Counted from the stretch's first letter, positions 7,133 to 14,580 are shown. The stretch is DNA of 26,460 nucleotides from JAFHCF01 sp048497495 (GCA_048497495.1 JAFHCF010000178.1:1-26460); one strand, 5' to 3'. Numbers and translations: made by a program. The notes: generated by a model from the letters alone, not told the origin.

Positions 7133-7572
7133 TGGGTCCAGGGAAGTCCGCGCGCCTTCCATCCGGCCACGCGCCCCCGATGTCCGTCGCCGTCGAGCCC
7201 CCCCTCGAAGCCTTCGGAAATGTTGAAACAACGCGACCATCCGGCCGCCGTCATCGCCACCGCCGCATGGCAGCTGCGCACCCCGGACCGGCACAGAAAC
7301 AGGATCGGCGTGTCGTGGCCGATACCGGCCGCCGACAGAGCCTCGTCCAACACCGCGACGAAGTCGGCATTGGCCGCCATCGAGGGGAAGGTCTGCCATT
7401 CCAGCGTGATGGGTTGTTTGCCGAGGGCGGCGAGCGTCGGAAGCCCGACGAAGGCCCACTCGGCCCGCGTCCGGACATCGACGAGGATGGCGCGTCCGTC
7501 CGAAGACAGAGACGACCAAGCCTCCGCGGGGTCTACGTCACCGGCGTAGGCCCCAACGATTTCATTCGACAT
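7126..7572 (-). CDS. Single-domain rhodanese-like protein
   Basis: Rhodanese domains carry a sulfane sulfur as a cysteine persulfide and pass it to acceptors. The 148-aa protein has 'ILVDVRTRAEWAFVG' (29-43), the typical CH2A-like opening, and the active-site loop CRSGVRS at 94-100 with Cys94, then 'HAAVAMTAAGW' and 'EGFEGGLDG'. There is no signal peptide, so it is cytosolic. The start at 7572 has a GAGGGG ribosome site; the open frame to 7656 lacks one. It sits between dnaA and rpsT on the same strand, with 553 bp of leader. A perfect 7-bp hairpin directly precedes its ribosome site. Substrate and partner are unknown. Confidence 0.88.
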   Translation of the reverse strand: MSNEIVGAYAGDVDPAEAWSSLSSDGRAILVDVRTRAEWAFVGLPTLAALGKQPITLEWQTFPSMAANADFVAVLDEALSAAGIGHDTPILFLCRSGVRSCHAAVAMTAAGWSRCFNISEGFEGGLDGDGHRGRVAGWKARGLPWTQT

Positions 7573-7586
7573 GACGATGCCCCCTC

Positions 7587-7606
7587 GGGTCGGCGTGAAC
7601 CGACCC
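7587..7606 (-). promoter_or_regulatory. Hairpin abutting the rhodanese ribosome-binding site
   Basis: Perfect arms GGGTCGG (7587-7593) and CCGACCC (7600-7606) around a 6-base loop end immediately before the GAGGGG ribosome site. It may be an operator or an RNA hairpin affecting translation. Confidence 0.4.
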
Positions 7607-8189
7607 AAACCCCGCGTATGACCCTGTTTTGATTTTTGACGACCGTATCCGAGCAAGCGCCATCGGCTTGATCGATCGTCGATCTCCTCGTCAACTCAAA
7701 TCAGTCATTTCCGTATACGTAAAGAACTCACCGGCATTTCTTCCTATATGCTGGTGAATGCTTTAAAAATAGGCGTCCTGACTTGTGATTACGAAGAAAT
7801 CGTGGGGACAACGTCCCCATGAAGCGAATGTACACAGCCGCTCTGTCCGGTGCAATGGCCGCTTCGGGACCTCCGCGCCTCGAGCCGGGACTCCGTCTCG
7901 GGGTGGAAGCCGAGTCGCGAAGCGGAAGTCCTTCGGACTCAACGGACTTAGGCGAGGAGAGTGTCGACGTGTGTATTTTCCGACCTCCCGGCGAAAAAAT
8001 CGTCGCAGCCCCATCGGATCGGTTCGATGACCAGACATTCCTTCCGGAATTTTACCACTAGGCGCCAAATCGTTGATATTAAACGATAATTTATGTCAGG
8101 CAGAATCCGTCCGCGCGGCATCCTGCAAGATACTTATACGTAATCCGACGGACCGTTTCGGCCGACTTTTCACTAGCCGGAAAACAAAA
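7607..8189. other. AT-richer gene-free region between rhodanese gene and rpsT
   Basis: About 580 bp hold no convincing gene, although short frames on both strands are open. The flanks (about 7610-7800 and 7990-8185) are much richer in A and T than the genome. A GC-rich block in the middle (7859-7940) is full of inverted repeats. Visible hairpins: TGGGGAC/GTCCCCA (7803-7809 with 7813-7819), CCGCTTCG/CGAAGCGG (7859-7866 with 7918-7925), CCGGGAC/GTCTCGG inside it, and ATCGTT/AACGAT (8069-8074 with 8082-8087). I found no DnaA-box cluster. It could hold a small RNA or the promoter for the rhodanese gene. Confidence 0.4.
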
Positions 8190-8211
8190 ACCCGGGCGCG
8201 AGCGCCCGGGT
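8181..8211 (-). terminator. Rho-independent terminator of rpsT
   Basis: A 9-bp stem ACCCGGGCG (8190-8198) / CGCCCGGGT (8203-8211) with a tetraloop is followed on the minus strand by TTTTTGTTTT. This is a textbook intrinsic terminator, 36 bp after the rpsT stop. Confidence 0.92.
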
Positions 8212-8247
8212 CTGACCGACGAATTGACATGCCCCAAGGGCACCCGA

Positions 8248-8514
8248 TCAGGCGCCGAGCGATTTGACCCGGTGGGCGAGACGGGAGATCTTGCGAGAGG
8301 CGGTGTTGCGATGAACCACGCCCTTCGAGGCGGCGCGCTGCAGCTCCGGCTGAGCGGCCCTGAGCGCGGCGGCGGCGGCGGCCTGATCGCCGGAGGCGAT
8401 CGCCTCTTCGACGGTGCGCAGGAAGGTGCGGACGCGCGAACGACGGGACTTGTTGACCGCGGTGCGGCGCGCGATCTTGCGGGCCGCCTTCTTGGCGGAC
8501 GGCGTATTGGCCAT
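8248..8514 (-). CDS. rpsT: 30S ribosomal protein S20
   Basis: S20 binds 16S rRNA early in assembly of the small ribosomal subunit. The 88-aa protein starts MANTPSAKKAARK, is very rich in Lys, Arg and Ala, and ends 'VVHRNTASRKISRLAHRVKSLGA', which matches the family over its full length. The start at 8514 has AGGAG upstream. A longer minus-strand frame that runs into it from the right is not real coding sequence. The gene is monocistronic: it has its own promoter at 8663-8691, a leader of roughly 140 nt and its own intrinsic terminator. The neighbourhood with dnaA is conserved in many alphaproteobacteria. Confidence 0.97.
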   Translation of the reverse strand: MANTPSAKKAARKIARRTAVNKSRRSRVRTFLRTVEEAIASGDQAAAAAALRAAQPELQRAASKGVVHRNTASRKISRLAHRVKSLGA

Positions 8515-8662
8515 GGACGAGCCTCTCCTGGATCTCGACTGATGCTCGACCCGACTGTCCGTGACCCCCTCGCCGAAGAGACGTCTTCGCGCGAAAGGTC
8601 GACCAGACAGGGCCGACGACGTGAAAGTGCGGCGGCGAAACCTGCCGCCACCGAGTGGCGAG

Positions 8663-8691
8663 CTTATAGACGCAGGCCCGGCGGGCGTCAA
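8663..8691 (-). promoter_or_regulatory. rpsT promoter
   Basis: On the minus strand TTGACG (8686-8691) and TATAAG (8663-8668) are separated by exactly 17 bp, the best housekeeping promoter match in the window. The predicted leader of about 140 nt contains a hairpin GGCGGC/GCCGCC (8631-8636 with 8644-8649). Confidence 0.75.
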
Positions 8692-8739
8692 CGGTGTGAA
8701 ACGTCGTTCCCGTTGGTTTCCCGGTGGCGATGTGACGTG

Positions 8740-8783
8740 AACCCGGCCGATGCCGACGGGGGCGTCGCGATCGGGCCCGGGTT
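8740..8783 (-). terminator. Long imperfect hairpin after enoyl-CoA hydratase
   Basis: AACCCGG (8740-8746) pairs with CCGGGTT (8777-8783), then CCGAT (8747-8751) with ATCGG (8770-8774), then CGACG (8754-8758) with CGTCG (8763-8767) around a GGGG loop. That gives about 17 bp of stem 25 bp past the stop. No T tract follows. Confidence 0.5.
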
Positions 8784-8807
8784 GGCCCGCGACCGACCGG
8801 AGATGCC

Positions 8808-9581
8808 TCAGCGGTGCTCGAACTCCGCCTTGCGCTTGTCGGTGAAGGCGCGCATGCCCTCCTTCTGGTCGAAGGTCGCGAAAGTGGCGTGGAACATGCG
8901 GCGTTCGAACCGCAGGCCTTCGGCGAGCGTCGTCTCGAAGGCGCGGTTCACCGCCTCCTTGGCCATCATCGCGGCGATCAGCGGCTTGGCCGCGATCTCC
9001 GTGGCGATCGCCATCACCGCCTCGACGAAGCCCTCGGCCGGCAGGATGCGGGCGACGAGCCCGTCGCTCATCGCCTCCTCGGCGCCGATGCGCCGTCCGG
9101 TGAGGCAGAGATCCATCGCCTTGGCCTTGCCGATGGCGCGGGTCAGCCGTTGCGTGCCGCCGGCGCCGGGGATGGTCCCGAGGGTGATCTCGGGCTGGCC
9201 GAACTTGGCTGTATCGGCGGCGATGATCATGTCGCACATCATCGCGAGCTCGCATCCGCCGCCGAGCGCGAAGCCGGCGACGCCGGCGATGATCGGCTTG
9301 CGGAAGCGCGACACCCGGTCCCACGGCGTGATCAGATCGCCGAGATAGGCGGTCGCCAGTGTCTTCGGCAGCATCTCCTTGATGTCGGCGCCGGCGGCGA
9401 AGGCCTTCTCCGAGCCGGTGATCACGACGCAGCCGATGGCCTCGTCGACCTCGAAGGCGTCGAGCGCCGTCGAGACCTCGGCCATCAGGGCCGAATTCAG
9501 CGCATTGAGCGCCTTGGGACGGTTGAGCGTGATCAGCCCGACGCGCCCGCGCGTCTCCACCAGGATGTTCTCGTAGGCCAT
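8808..9581 (-). CDS. Enoyl-CoA hydratase
   Basis: This crotonase-family enzyme adds water to trans-2-enoyl-CoA in beta-oxidation and related routes. The 257-aa protein begins MAYENILVETRGRVGLITLNRPKALNAL. It shows the oxyanion-hole segments 'FAAGADIKEM' (61-70) and 'GFALGGGCEL' (103-112). Both catalytic glutamates are present, Glu111 and Glu131 in 'FGQPEITLGTIPGAGGTQRL', so hydratase rather than isomerase or dehalogenase activity is likely. The start at 9581 has AGAGGAG 6 nt upstream; the open frame to 9722 is only the extension through the duplicated mutM tail. It sits between mutM and rpsT, an arrangement I recall from other Hyphomicrobiales. Confidence 0.94.
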   Translation of the reverse strand: MAYENILVETRGRVGLITLNRPKALNALNSALMAEVSTALDAFEVDEAIGCVVITGSEKAFAAGADIKEMLPKTLATAYLGDLITPWDRVSRFRKPIIAGVAGFALGGGCELAMMCDMIIAADTAKFGQPEITLGTIPGAGGTQRLTRAIGKAKAMDLCLTGRRIGAEEAMSDGLVARILPAEGFVEAVMAIATEIAAKPLIAAMMAKEAVNRAFETTLAEGLRFERRMFHATFATFDQKEGMRAFTDKRKAEFEHR

Positions 9582-9721
9582 GGGATCTCCTCTGCCGCCA
9601 CCCGCGAGACGATGCGGCGCGCTTTCTCTCCCCAAAGGGCTAACGGAGACGGCGGCCGCGAGCAACGCGATCTTTCGCACGACCGCCGTGCGATTTTGCC
9701 CGCCGGGGCGATCAGGCGCCA

Positions 9722-9828
9722 TCGGTGCCGGTGGACCGGACGACAGCCGTCCGCCCGCGCCCTCAGCGCCGGCAGACAGGACAATAGCCGTCTGCCCGCG
9801 CTTTCAGCGCTGGCAGACAGGACAATAG
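9722..9828. repeat. 41-bp tandem repeat derived from the mutM 3' end
   Basis: Units at 9722-9762, 9763-9803 and a partial one from 9804 follow each other with a 41-bp period. The unit at 9804-9828 is the real end of mutM; 24 of its 25 bases recur at 9763-9787. The outermost unit is more diverged. Since 41 is not a multiple of 3, the frame shifts, but the middle unit still encodes a 'YCPVCRR' stop copy of the zinc-finger end 'YCPVCQR'. Confidence 0.8.
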
Positions 9829-10700
9829 AAGGTCGAGCGCCCCGATTGGACGACGCGGCCGACGACGCCCGAGCAGGTGGGTCTCGCGCAGGGCTCGCCC
9901 TCGCGATCGTAGACGGCGAAGGTGTGTTGGAAATAGCCGAGTTCGCCGTCGGTCCGGCGATGATCGCGCAAGGACGAGCCGCCGGCCGCCACCGCTTCCT
10001 GCAACACCTCGCGGATCGCCGCGGCGAGTACCCCGAGCTTCCTCGATGCGCCCCCCTTCGCCGTCACCGTCGCGCCCGCGGGAAGCGTCGGCGCGAGCTT
10101 CGCCCGCCACAGCGCCTCGCAGACGTAGATGTTGCCGAGGCCGGCGACGAGCCGCTGGTCGAGCAACGCCGCCTTCAGGGGCGCCGCCTTGGCCGCGAAG
10201 AGCCGGGCCATCAGATCGGCCGAGAGCTCGTTGCCGAGCGGCTCGATGCCGAGGCCGGTGAGGGAAGGGTGGGCGGCGAGCCCCTCGCGGCCGATGAGAT
10301 CCATGAAGCCGAAGCGGCGCGGGTCGTTGTAGGTGATCGTCGTCCCCGCCGGTGCGCCCGCGCCTTCCACGTGGAAGACGACGTGGTCGTGGGCGGCGGC
10401 GCGGTCGCGCGGGATGTGGAAGTCGCCCGGCATCGTCTCCTCGCCGGGCAGACGGATGCGGAAGGATCCGGACATGCCGAGATGGGCGATCAGCACCTCT
10501 CCGCTCGACAGATCGGCGAGGAGATACTTCGCCCGCCGCGACAACGCCGTCACCGTCGCGCCCTCCAACCGTTCGACGAAACGAACGGGGAAAGGGATGC
10601 GCAGGTTCGCCCGGCGCTGCTCGACACGGACGATCCGCGCGCCCTCCATCACCGGCGCGAGGCCACGGCGGACGGTTTCGACCTCGGGCAATTCGGGCAT
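9804..10700 (-). CDS. mutM: Formamidopyrimidine-DNA glycosylase
   Basis: MutM (Fpg) excises 8-oxoguanine and formamidopyrimidines and nicks the abasic site. The 298-aa protein begins MPELPEVETVRRGL, with the catalytic Pro1 after Met removal and Glu3, has Lys58 in 'RRAKYLL', and 'AGLGNIYVCEALWRA' for the H2TH region. It ends in a zinc finger C271-x4-C276-x16-C293-x2-C296. The start at 10700 is fixed by the need for N-terminal MPELPE; upstream frame to 10781 is not coding. It diverges from ubiE with 92 bp between them. Its last 25 bp are duplicated just beyond the stop. Confidence 0.96.
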   Translation of the reverse strand: MPELPEVETVRRGLAPVMEGARIVRVEQRRANLRIPFPVRFVERLEGATVTALSRRAKYLLADLSSGEVLIAHLGMSGSFRIRLPGEETMPGDFHIPRDRAAAHDHVVFHVEGAGAPAGTTITYNDPRRFGFMDLIGREGLAAHPSLTGLGIEPLGNELSADLMARLFAAKAAPLKAALLDQRLVAGLGNIYVCEALWRAKLAPTLPAGATVTAKGGASRKLGVLAAAIREVLQEAVAAGGSSLRDHRRTDGELGYFQHTFAVYDREGEPCARPTCSGVVGRVVQSGRSTFYCPVCQR

Positions 10701-10792
10701 GGCGGCTCCTCGGTCGGCTTCGATCGGACGTCTCACAGATAGCGTCGCCCGACGCCTTCGGCTATGGTCCGCCGCAATCACGGAGCTCCCCC

Positions 10793-11593
10793 ATGTCGCA
10801 CGATCCCGCCGCCGCCACTTCGCCGAGCGAGCCCGCCGCCGGCGCCACCACCTCCTTCGGCTTCCGCGACGTGCCGCTCGCCGATAAGCAGCATCTCGTC
10901 GACGACGTCTTCCACAAGGTGGCGGACCGCTACGACGTGATGAACGACGCCATGTCCGGCGGCCTGCATCGGCTGTGGAAGGACGCGATGGTGTCGCGCC
11001 TGTCGCCGCCGAGGATCGGCCGTCGCCCCTATGAGGTGCTCGACATGGCCGGCGGCACCGGCGACATCGCCTTCCGCATCGTCGAGAAGTCGGACAGGAA
11101 GGCGAAGGTGACGGTCTCCGACATCAACGCCTCGATGCTCGATGTGGGGCGCGCGCGCGCCGAGAAGCGCGGGCTCCTCGCCAACCTCGACTTCGTCGAG
11201 GCCAACGCCGAGGAACTGCCCTTCGAGAGCAATCGCTTCGACGCCTATACGATCGCCTTCGGCATCCGCAACGTGCCGCGCATCGACAAGGCGCTCGCCG
11301 AGGCCTACCGGGTTCTGAAGCCCGGCGGCCGGATCCTGGTGCTGGAGTTCTCGGCGGTGGTGATCCCCGGCCTCGACAAGATCTACGACGCCTTCTCCTT
11401 CCATCTGATCCCCCTGATGGGCAAGGCGATCGCCGGCGACGGCGAGCCCTATCGCTATCTCGTCGAATCGATCCGCAAGTTCCCGCCCCAGGAGAAGTTC
11501 GCCGCGATGATCCGCGACGCCGGCTTCGCCCGGGTCGACTACACCAACTTCACCGGGGGCATCGCCGCGCTCCACTCGGGCTGGAAGATCTGA
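10793..11593 (+). CDS. ubiE: Demethylmenaquinone / 2-polyprenyl-benzoquinol C-methyltransferase
   Basis: UbiE uses S-adenosylmethionine to add the C-methyl group in ubiquinone (and menaquinone, if made) synthesis. The 266-aa protein has an about 20-residue Ala/Ser/Pro-rich start, then 'FGFRDVPLADKQHLVDDVFHKVADRYDVMNDAMSGG' condensed from the family, the SAM motif 'VLDMAGGTGDIAFR' (82-95), and 'IRNVPRIDKALAEAYRVLKPGG'. It ends 'SGWKI', as the family does. The start at 10793 has GGAG 8 nt upstream; the frame is open much further left but that is antisense to mutM. ubiB starts 4 bp after its stop, so the two are co-transcribed and probably translationally linked. Confidence 0.96.
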   Translation: MSHDPAAATSPSEPAAGATTSFGFRDVPLADKQHLVDDVFHKVADRYDVMNDAMSGGLHRLWKDAMVSRLSPPRIGRRPYEVLDMAGGTGDIAFRIVEKSDRKAKVTVSDINASMLDVGRARAEKRGLLANLDFVEANAEELPFESNRFDAYTIAFGIRNVPRIDKALAEAYRVLKPGGRILVLEFSAVVIPGLDKIYDAFSFHLIPLMGKAIAGDGEPYRYLVESIRKFPPQEKFAAMIRDAGFARVDYTNFTGGIAALHSGWKI

Positions 11594-11597
11594 GGCG

Positions 11598-13184
11598 ATG
11601 GCGGGCGCGATCGGTTCCCTCTTCAGGCTCGCCCGCGCCGGCTGGGTGATGGCCCGCGAAGGCCTCGTCACCGCCATGGCGCCGCCGGATCCGCCGGCGA
11701 TCGGCCGCCTCGCCCTGGTCCTCGCCGGGCTCGTCGAGCGTCGGGACGCCGAGGGCGCCTCGCGGGGGGCGCGCGCCTCCCGGGCGCTGAACCGCCTCGG
11801 CCCCTCCTACGTCAAGCTCGGCCAGTTCCTCGCCACCCGGCCCGACGTGGTCGGGCGCGCCATGGCCGACGACCTCGAGGCGCTCCAGGACCGCGTCGAT
11901 CCCTTCGATCACGATCTGGCGGAAGCGATCGTCGCCAAGTCTCTCGGCAAGCCGATTTCCGACCTCTTCGTCGAATTCGGACCCGTCGTCGCCGCCGCCT
12001 CGATCGCCCAGGTCCACAAGGCGCGGGTGAAGGGTCGTGACGGCACGGTTCGCGAGGTCGCCGTCAAGGTGCTGCGTCCCGACGTCGAGGCCCGTTTCAG
12101 GCGTGACCTCGACGCCTTCTATCTCGCCGCCCGGCTGATCGAGGCGGTGGTGCCGCCGACCCGGCGCCTGCGCCCCATCGCCGTGGTCGACACGCTCGCC
12201 CGCTCGGTGCGGCTCGAGATGGATCTGAGGCTCGAGGCCGCGGCTCTCTCCGAACTCGCCGAGAACACCGCCGAGGACCCCGACTTCCGCCTTCCCACGG
12301 TCGATTGGGAGCGCACCCAGCGCGGTGTCCTGACCATCGAATGGATCGACGGCGTCAAGATGTCGGACCGCGCCGGGCTTCTCGCCGCCGGCCACGATCT
12401 GCCGCGTCTCGGCCGCGTGGTGATGCAGACCTTCCTGCGCCACGCCATGCGCGACGGCTTCTTCCACGCCGACATGCACCAGGGCAATCTATTCGTCGTG
12501 CCCTCCGGCGACCTCGTCGCCGTCGATCTCGGCATCACCGGCCGGCTCGCGCCCGAGGAACGCCGCTTCCTCGCCGAGATCCTCTACGGCTTCATCACCC
12601 GCGACTACATCCGTGTCGCCCGGGTCCATTTCGACGCCGGCTACGTGCCCGCGAGCCAGGACGTCGAGGTCTTCGCCCAGGCACTGCGCGCCGTCGGCGA
12701 GCCCTTGCACGATCGTCCGCCGGCCGAGATCTCGATGGCCGGGCTCCTCGGCCAGCTCTTCGAATACACCGAACTCTTCCGCATGAAGACCCAGCCGCGG
12801 TTGATCATGCTGCAGAAGACCATGGTGGTGGTCGAAGGCGTCGCCCGTTCGCTCGACCCCGATCTCGACATATGGACGGTGGCGGAACCGGTGGTGCGCG
12901 ACTGGGTCGAGGCCAACCTCGGCCCCGGCGCCCGCCTCGCCGACGCCGCCTCGAGCGCCGGGGCCGTCGGGCGCCTGGTGCTCGCGGTGCCGCGTCTGGT
13001 CGAACGCCTCGATCTCGCCTCGGCCGGTCTGGCCAGATGGGCGGAGGGCGGCGTGCGTCTCGATCCCGAGACCGTCGAGGCGATCGCCGCCGCCGAAGCC
13101 CGCCACGGGCGCATCGGCCGCCTCGCCGGCTGGATCACCGCCGCTTCCCTCGCCGCCATCGCCTATGTCATGATGACTTCCTAA
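11598..13184 (+). CDS. ubiB: UbiB/ADCK family ubiquinone biosynthesis protein
   Basis: UbiB is an atypical kinase-like ATPase needed for ubiquinone synthesis at the membrane. The 528-aa protein carries the family KxGQ motif 'YVKLGQFLATRPD' (71-83), the alanine-rich loop 'AAASIAQVHKA' (132-142), the nucleotide-binding Lys157, the catalytic 'HADMHQGNLF' (290-299) and the metal-binding 'VDLG' (309-312). A single hydrophobic segment at the extreme C-terminus (about 508-526) probably anchors it; E. coli UbiB has two. It overlaps no gene but starts 4 bp after ubiE. In many Hyphomicrobiales coaBC follows; here a DUF4202 gene does. Confidence 0.94.
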   Translation: MAGAIGSLFRLARAGWVMAREGLVTAMAPPDPPAIGRLALVLAGLVERRDAEGASRGARASRALNRLGPSYVKLGQFLATRPDVVGRAMADDLEALQDRVDPFDHDLAEAIVAKSLGKPISDLFVEFGPVVAAASIAQVHKARVKGRDGTVREVAVKVLRPDVEARFRRDLDAFYLAARLIEAVVPPTRRLRPIAVVDTLARSVRLEMDLRLEAAALSELAENTAEDPDFRLPTVDWERTQRGVLTIEWIDGVKMSDRAGLLAAGHDLPRLGRVVMQTFLRHAMRDGFFHADMHQGNLFVVPSGDLVAVDLGITGRLAPEERRFLAEILYGFITRDYIRVARVHFDAGYVPASQDVEVFAQALRAVGEPLHDRPPAEISMAGLLGQLFEYTELFRMKTQPRLIMLQKTMVVVEGVARSLDPDLDIWTVAEPVVRDWVEANLGPGARLADAASSAGAVGRLVLAVPRLVERLDLASAGLARWAEGGVRLDPETVEAIAAAEARHGRIGRLAGWITAASLAAIAYVMMTS

Positions 13185-13275
13185 TATATCGGAAGGCCGC
13201 CCGTCCCACGCCCCGACGAGGGTACGAAACCTGCAAGGGATCACGGCCGAGGGCAGAACCGGAGGATACCCCGAC

Positions 13276-13878
13276 ATGACTCAGTCGCGCCTGGAACAGA
13301 CCTACGCACGCATCGACGCCGCCAATGCCGACGATCCGGTGAAGGTCGTCGTCGACGGTGTCGAGCGCCCCCATGCCCAGGTCTACGGCGAGCGCATGAC
13401 CGCGCGGCTCGCCAAGCTGGTGCCGGACGCCTCCGATCTTCTCAAGATGGCGGCGCGGGCCCAGCACATTCGCCGCTTCGACATCCCCCGCGCCTCCTAT
13501 CCGATGGACAAGGTCGGCTATCACGCCTGGCGCAACGCGCTGAAGGCGCGCCACGGCGAACTCCTGGCCGAGATCATGCGCGAGGTCGGTTGGCCGGAGG
13601 CCGACGTCGAGCGTGCCGGCCAACTGGTCCGCAAGGAGCGTATCAAGCGCGACCCCGAGGCCCAATCGGTCGAGGACTGCGCCTCGCTGGTCTTCCTCGA
13701 GTTCGAATACGTCGACTTCGGCGCCAAATACGCCGACGAGAAGGTGGTCGACATCGTCGCCAAGACCTGGGCCAAGATGTCCGACGCCGGCCACGCCCAG
13801 GCGCTGGACCTGGTGCCGCTGCTGCCCGAGCGCCTGCAGAAGCTGACGGTTCAGGCGGTGACGGGGGCGGCGGCGTGA
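13276..13878 (+). CDS. DUF4202 domain-containing protein
   Basis: The 200-aa protein is soluble, with no signal or membrane segment. Its most conserved-looking part is 'AQHIRRFDIPRASYPMDKVGYHAWR' region at 62-86, rich in His, Arg, Tyr and Trp, which I recognise as the DUF4202 signature; a second block is 'SLVFLEFEYVDFGAKYADEK' (about 135-155). The function of the family is not established to my knowledge; the arrangement of histidines and arginines suggests a metal- or phosphate-binding all-helical enzyme, but that is inference. GGAGG precedes the start by 10 nt. It stands 91 bp after ubiB on the same strand and may be read through from it. A REP-like repeat follows. Confidence 0.8.
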   Translation: MTQSRLEQTYARIDAANADDPVKVVVDGVERPHAQVYGERMTARLAKLVPDASDLLKMAARAQHIRRFDIPRASYPMDKVGYHAWRNALKARHGELLAEIMREVGWPEADVERAGQLVRKERIKRDPEAQSVEDCASLVFLEFEYVDFGAKYADEKVVDIVAKTWAKMSDAGHAQALDLVPLLPERLQKLTVQAVTGAAA

Positions 13879-13925
13879 AGGCCCGACCTCTCCTCCTCGC
13901 CGATGGCGGGGAGGGGGCGGTGCGT

Positions 13926-14042
13926 GATGGTTCGAGACGAGCCCTTTGGGCTCTCCTCACCATGAGGCACTTTGGAAATTGTCGAATGAATACAAACGCT
14001 TCATGGTGAGGAGCGCCCGACATGGGCGCGTCTTGAACCATC
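13926..14042. repeat. 117-bp REP-like inverted repeat of Hyphomicrobiales type
   Basis: The outer arms GATGGTTCGAGACG (from 13926) and CGTCTTGAACCATC (to 14042) are nearly complementary. The inner arms CTCCTCACCATGA (13953-13965) and TCATGGTGAGGAG (14001-14013) match perfectly over 13 bp. Small hairpins GCCCtttGGGC (13941-13951) and GCGCCC/GGGCGC (14013-14029) sit on the arms. I recall closely similar dispersed intergenic repeats ('catggtgaggagcgc', 'gcgtctcgaaccatg') from many Hyphomicrobiales genomes. Only one copy is in this window. It lies between two convergent genes. Confidence 0.8.
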
Positions 14043-14094
14043 TCGCACCCCCGCGCTGGTCGACACCGGGGAGCGCGGCCCCCCCCTGCGCTCG

Positions 14095-14580
14095 TCACCC
14101 GATCTCGACGTTCCCCACCACGCGCGGATCGACCATCATCTGTAGCCGGACCGCCGCGGCGCGGGCGAAGCGCAGGGTCATCGCCTTGCGGGTCGCCGCC
14201 ACCAGCCGATGCTCGGGGGCCTCGCGCAGGATCTCCCCGCCATGGGCGTCGGCGAGGATCAGGCCACAGTCGGCGGGGAAGATGTCGATGGGCACCCGGG
14301 GGCTGGTGGCGAAGAACAGCCGGTCGGAGTGGAGCCGGTAGAACGGCCATTTCTGGTCGACCCGGAAGTCCTCCAACGACGATTTCACCTCGACGATCCA
14401 GATGTCGCCCGCCGGCGACAGACCGACGACATCGGCGCGCCGCCCCGAGGCGAGCGGCAGTTCCTCGACCACGGCGAAACCGAGTTGGACGAGATGGCGC
14501 TTGACGCCCCGGGTGACGAGGACGGTCTCCTCCGGCCGACGCGGCGCCGGGATACCGAGATAGGGTTCGTCCTCCGCCAT
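14095..14580 (-). CDS. mmcB: MmcB family DNA repair protein
   Basis: MmcB is a small alphaproteobacterial protein first linked to mitomycin C resistance in Caulobacter. The 161-aa sequence has a PD-(D/E)XK-nuclease-like core: Glu17/18, 'SGRRADVVGL' (45-54, Asp50), and 'IVEVKSSLEDFRVDQKW' (62-78, Glu64 and Lys66), followed by 'FPADCGLILAD'. This suggests a metal-dependent endonuclease or DNA-end-binding role, not proven. The start at 14580 has only a weak AGAGG upstream and follows the antiporter stop by 13 bp, so translation is likely coupled. No SOS-box-like direct repeat was seen near it. Confidence 0.87.
   Translation of the reverse strand: MAEDEPYLGIPAPRRPEETVLVTRGVKRHLVQLGFAVVEELPLASGRRADVVGLSPAGDIWIVEVKSSLEDFRVDQKWPFYRLHSDRLFFATSPRVPIDIFPADCGLILADAHGGEILREAPEHRLVAATRKAMTLRFARAAAVRLQMMVDPRVVGNVEIG

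Noticed and set aside
5577..7226. Long plus-strand open frame (549 codons) opposite dnaA
   Set aside because: It is the antisense shadow of dnaA in a high-GC genome; composition is dominated by Arg/Gly/Asp with no domain.
7763..8068. Short open frames on both strands in the rhodanese-rpsT spacer
   Set aside because: No ribosome sites, no known motifs and a sequence dominated by inverted repeats.
7714..8143. Repeated 9-mer TATACGTAA at 7714 and 8135
   Set aside because: Two copies of a 9-mer in an AT-rich 500-bp stretch are compatible with chance.
7657..8189. Chromosomal origin between dnaA and rpsT
   Set aside because: AT-rich patches are present, but I found no TTATCCACA-type box even with mismatches clustered here; many alphaproteobacteria have the origin elsewhere.
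8248..9324. 358-codon minus-strand frame ending in S20
   Set aside because: Only the last 88 codons are rpsT; the rest overlaps enoyl-CoA hydratase out of frame, and a promoter and leader lie between.
8814..10742. 642-codon plus-strand open frame across enoyl-CoA hydratase and mutM
   Set aside because: Spans two well-identified minus-strand genes and has no recognisable protein features.
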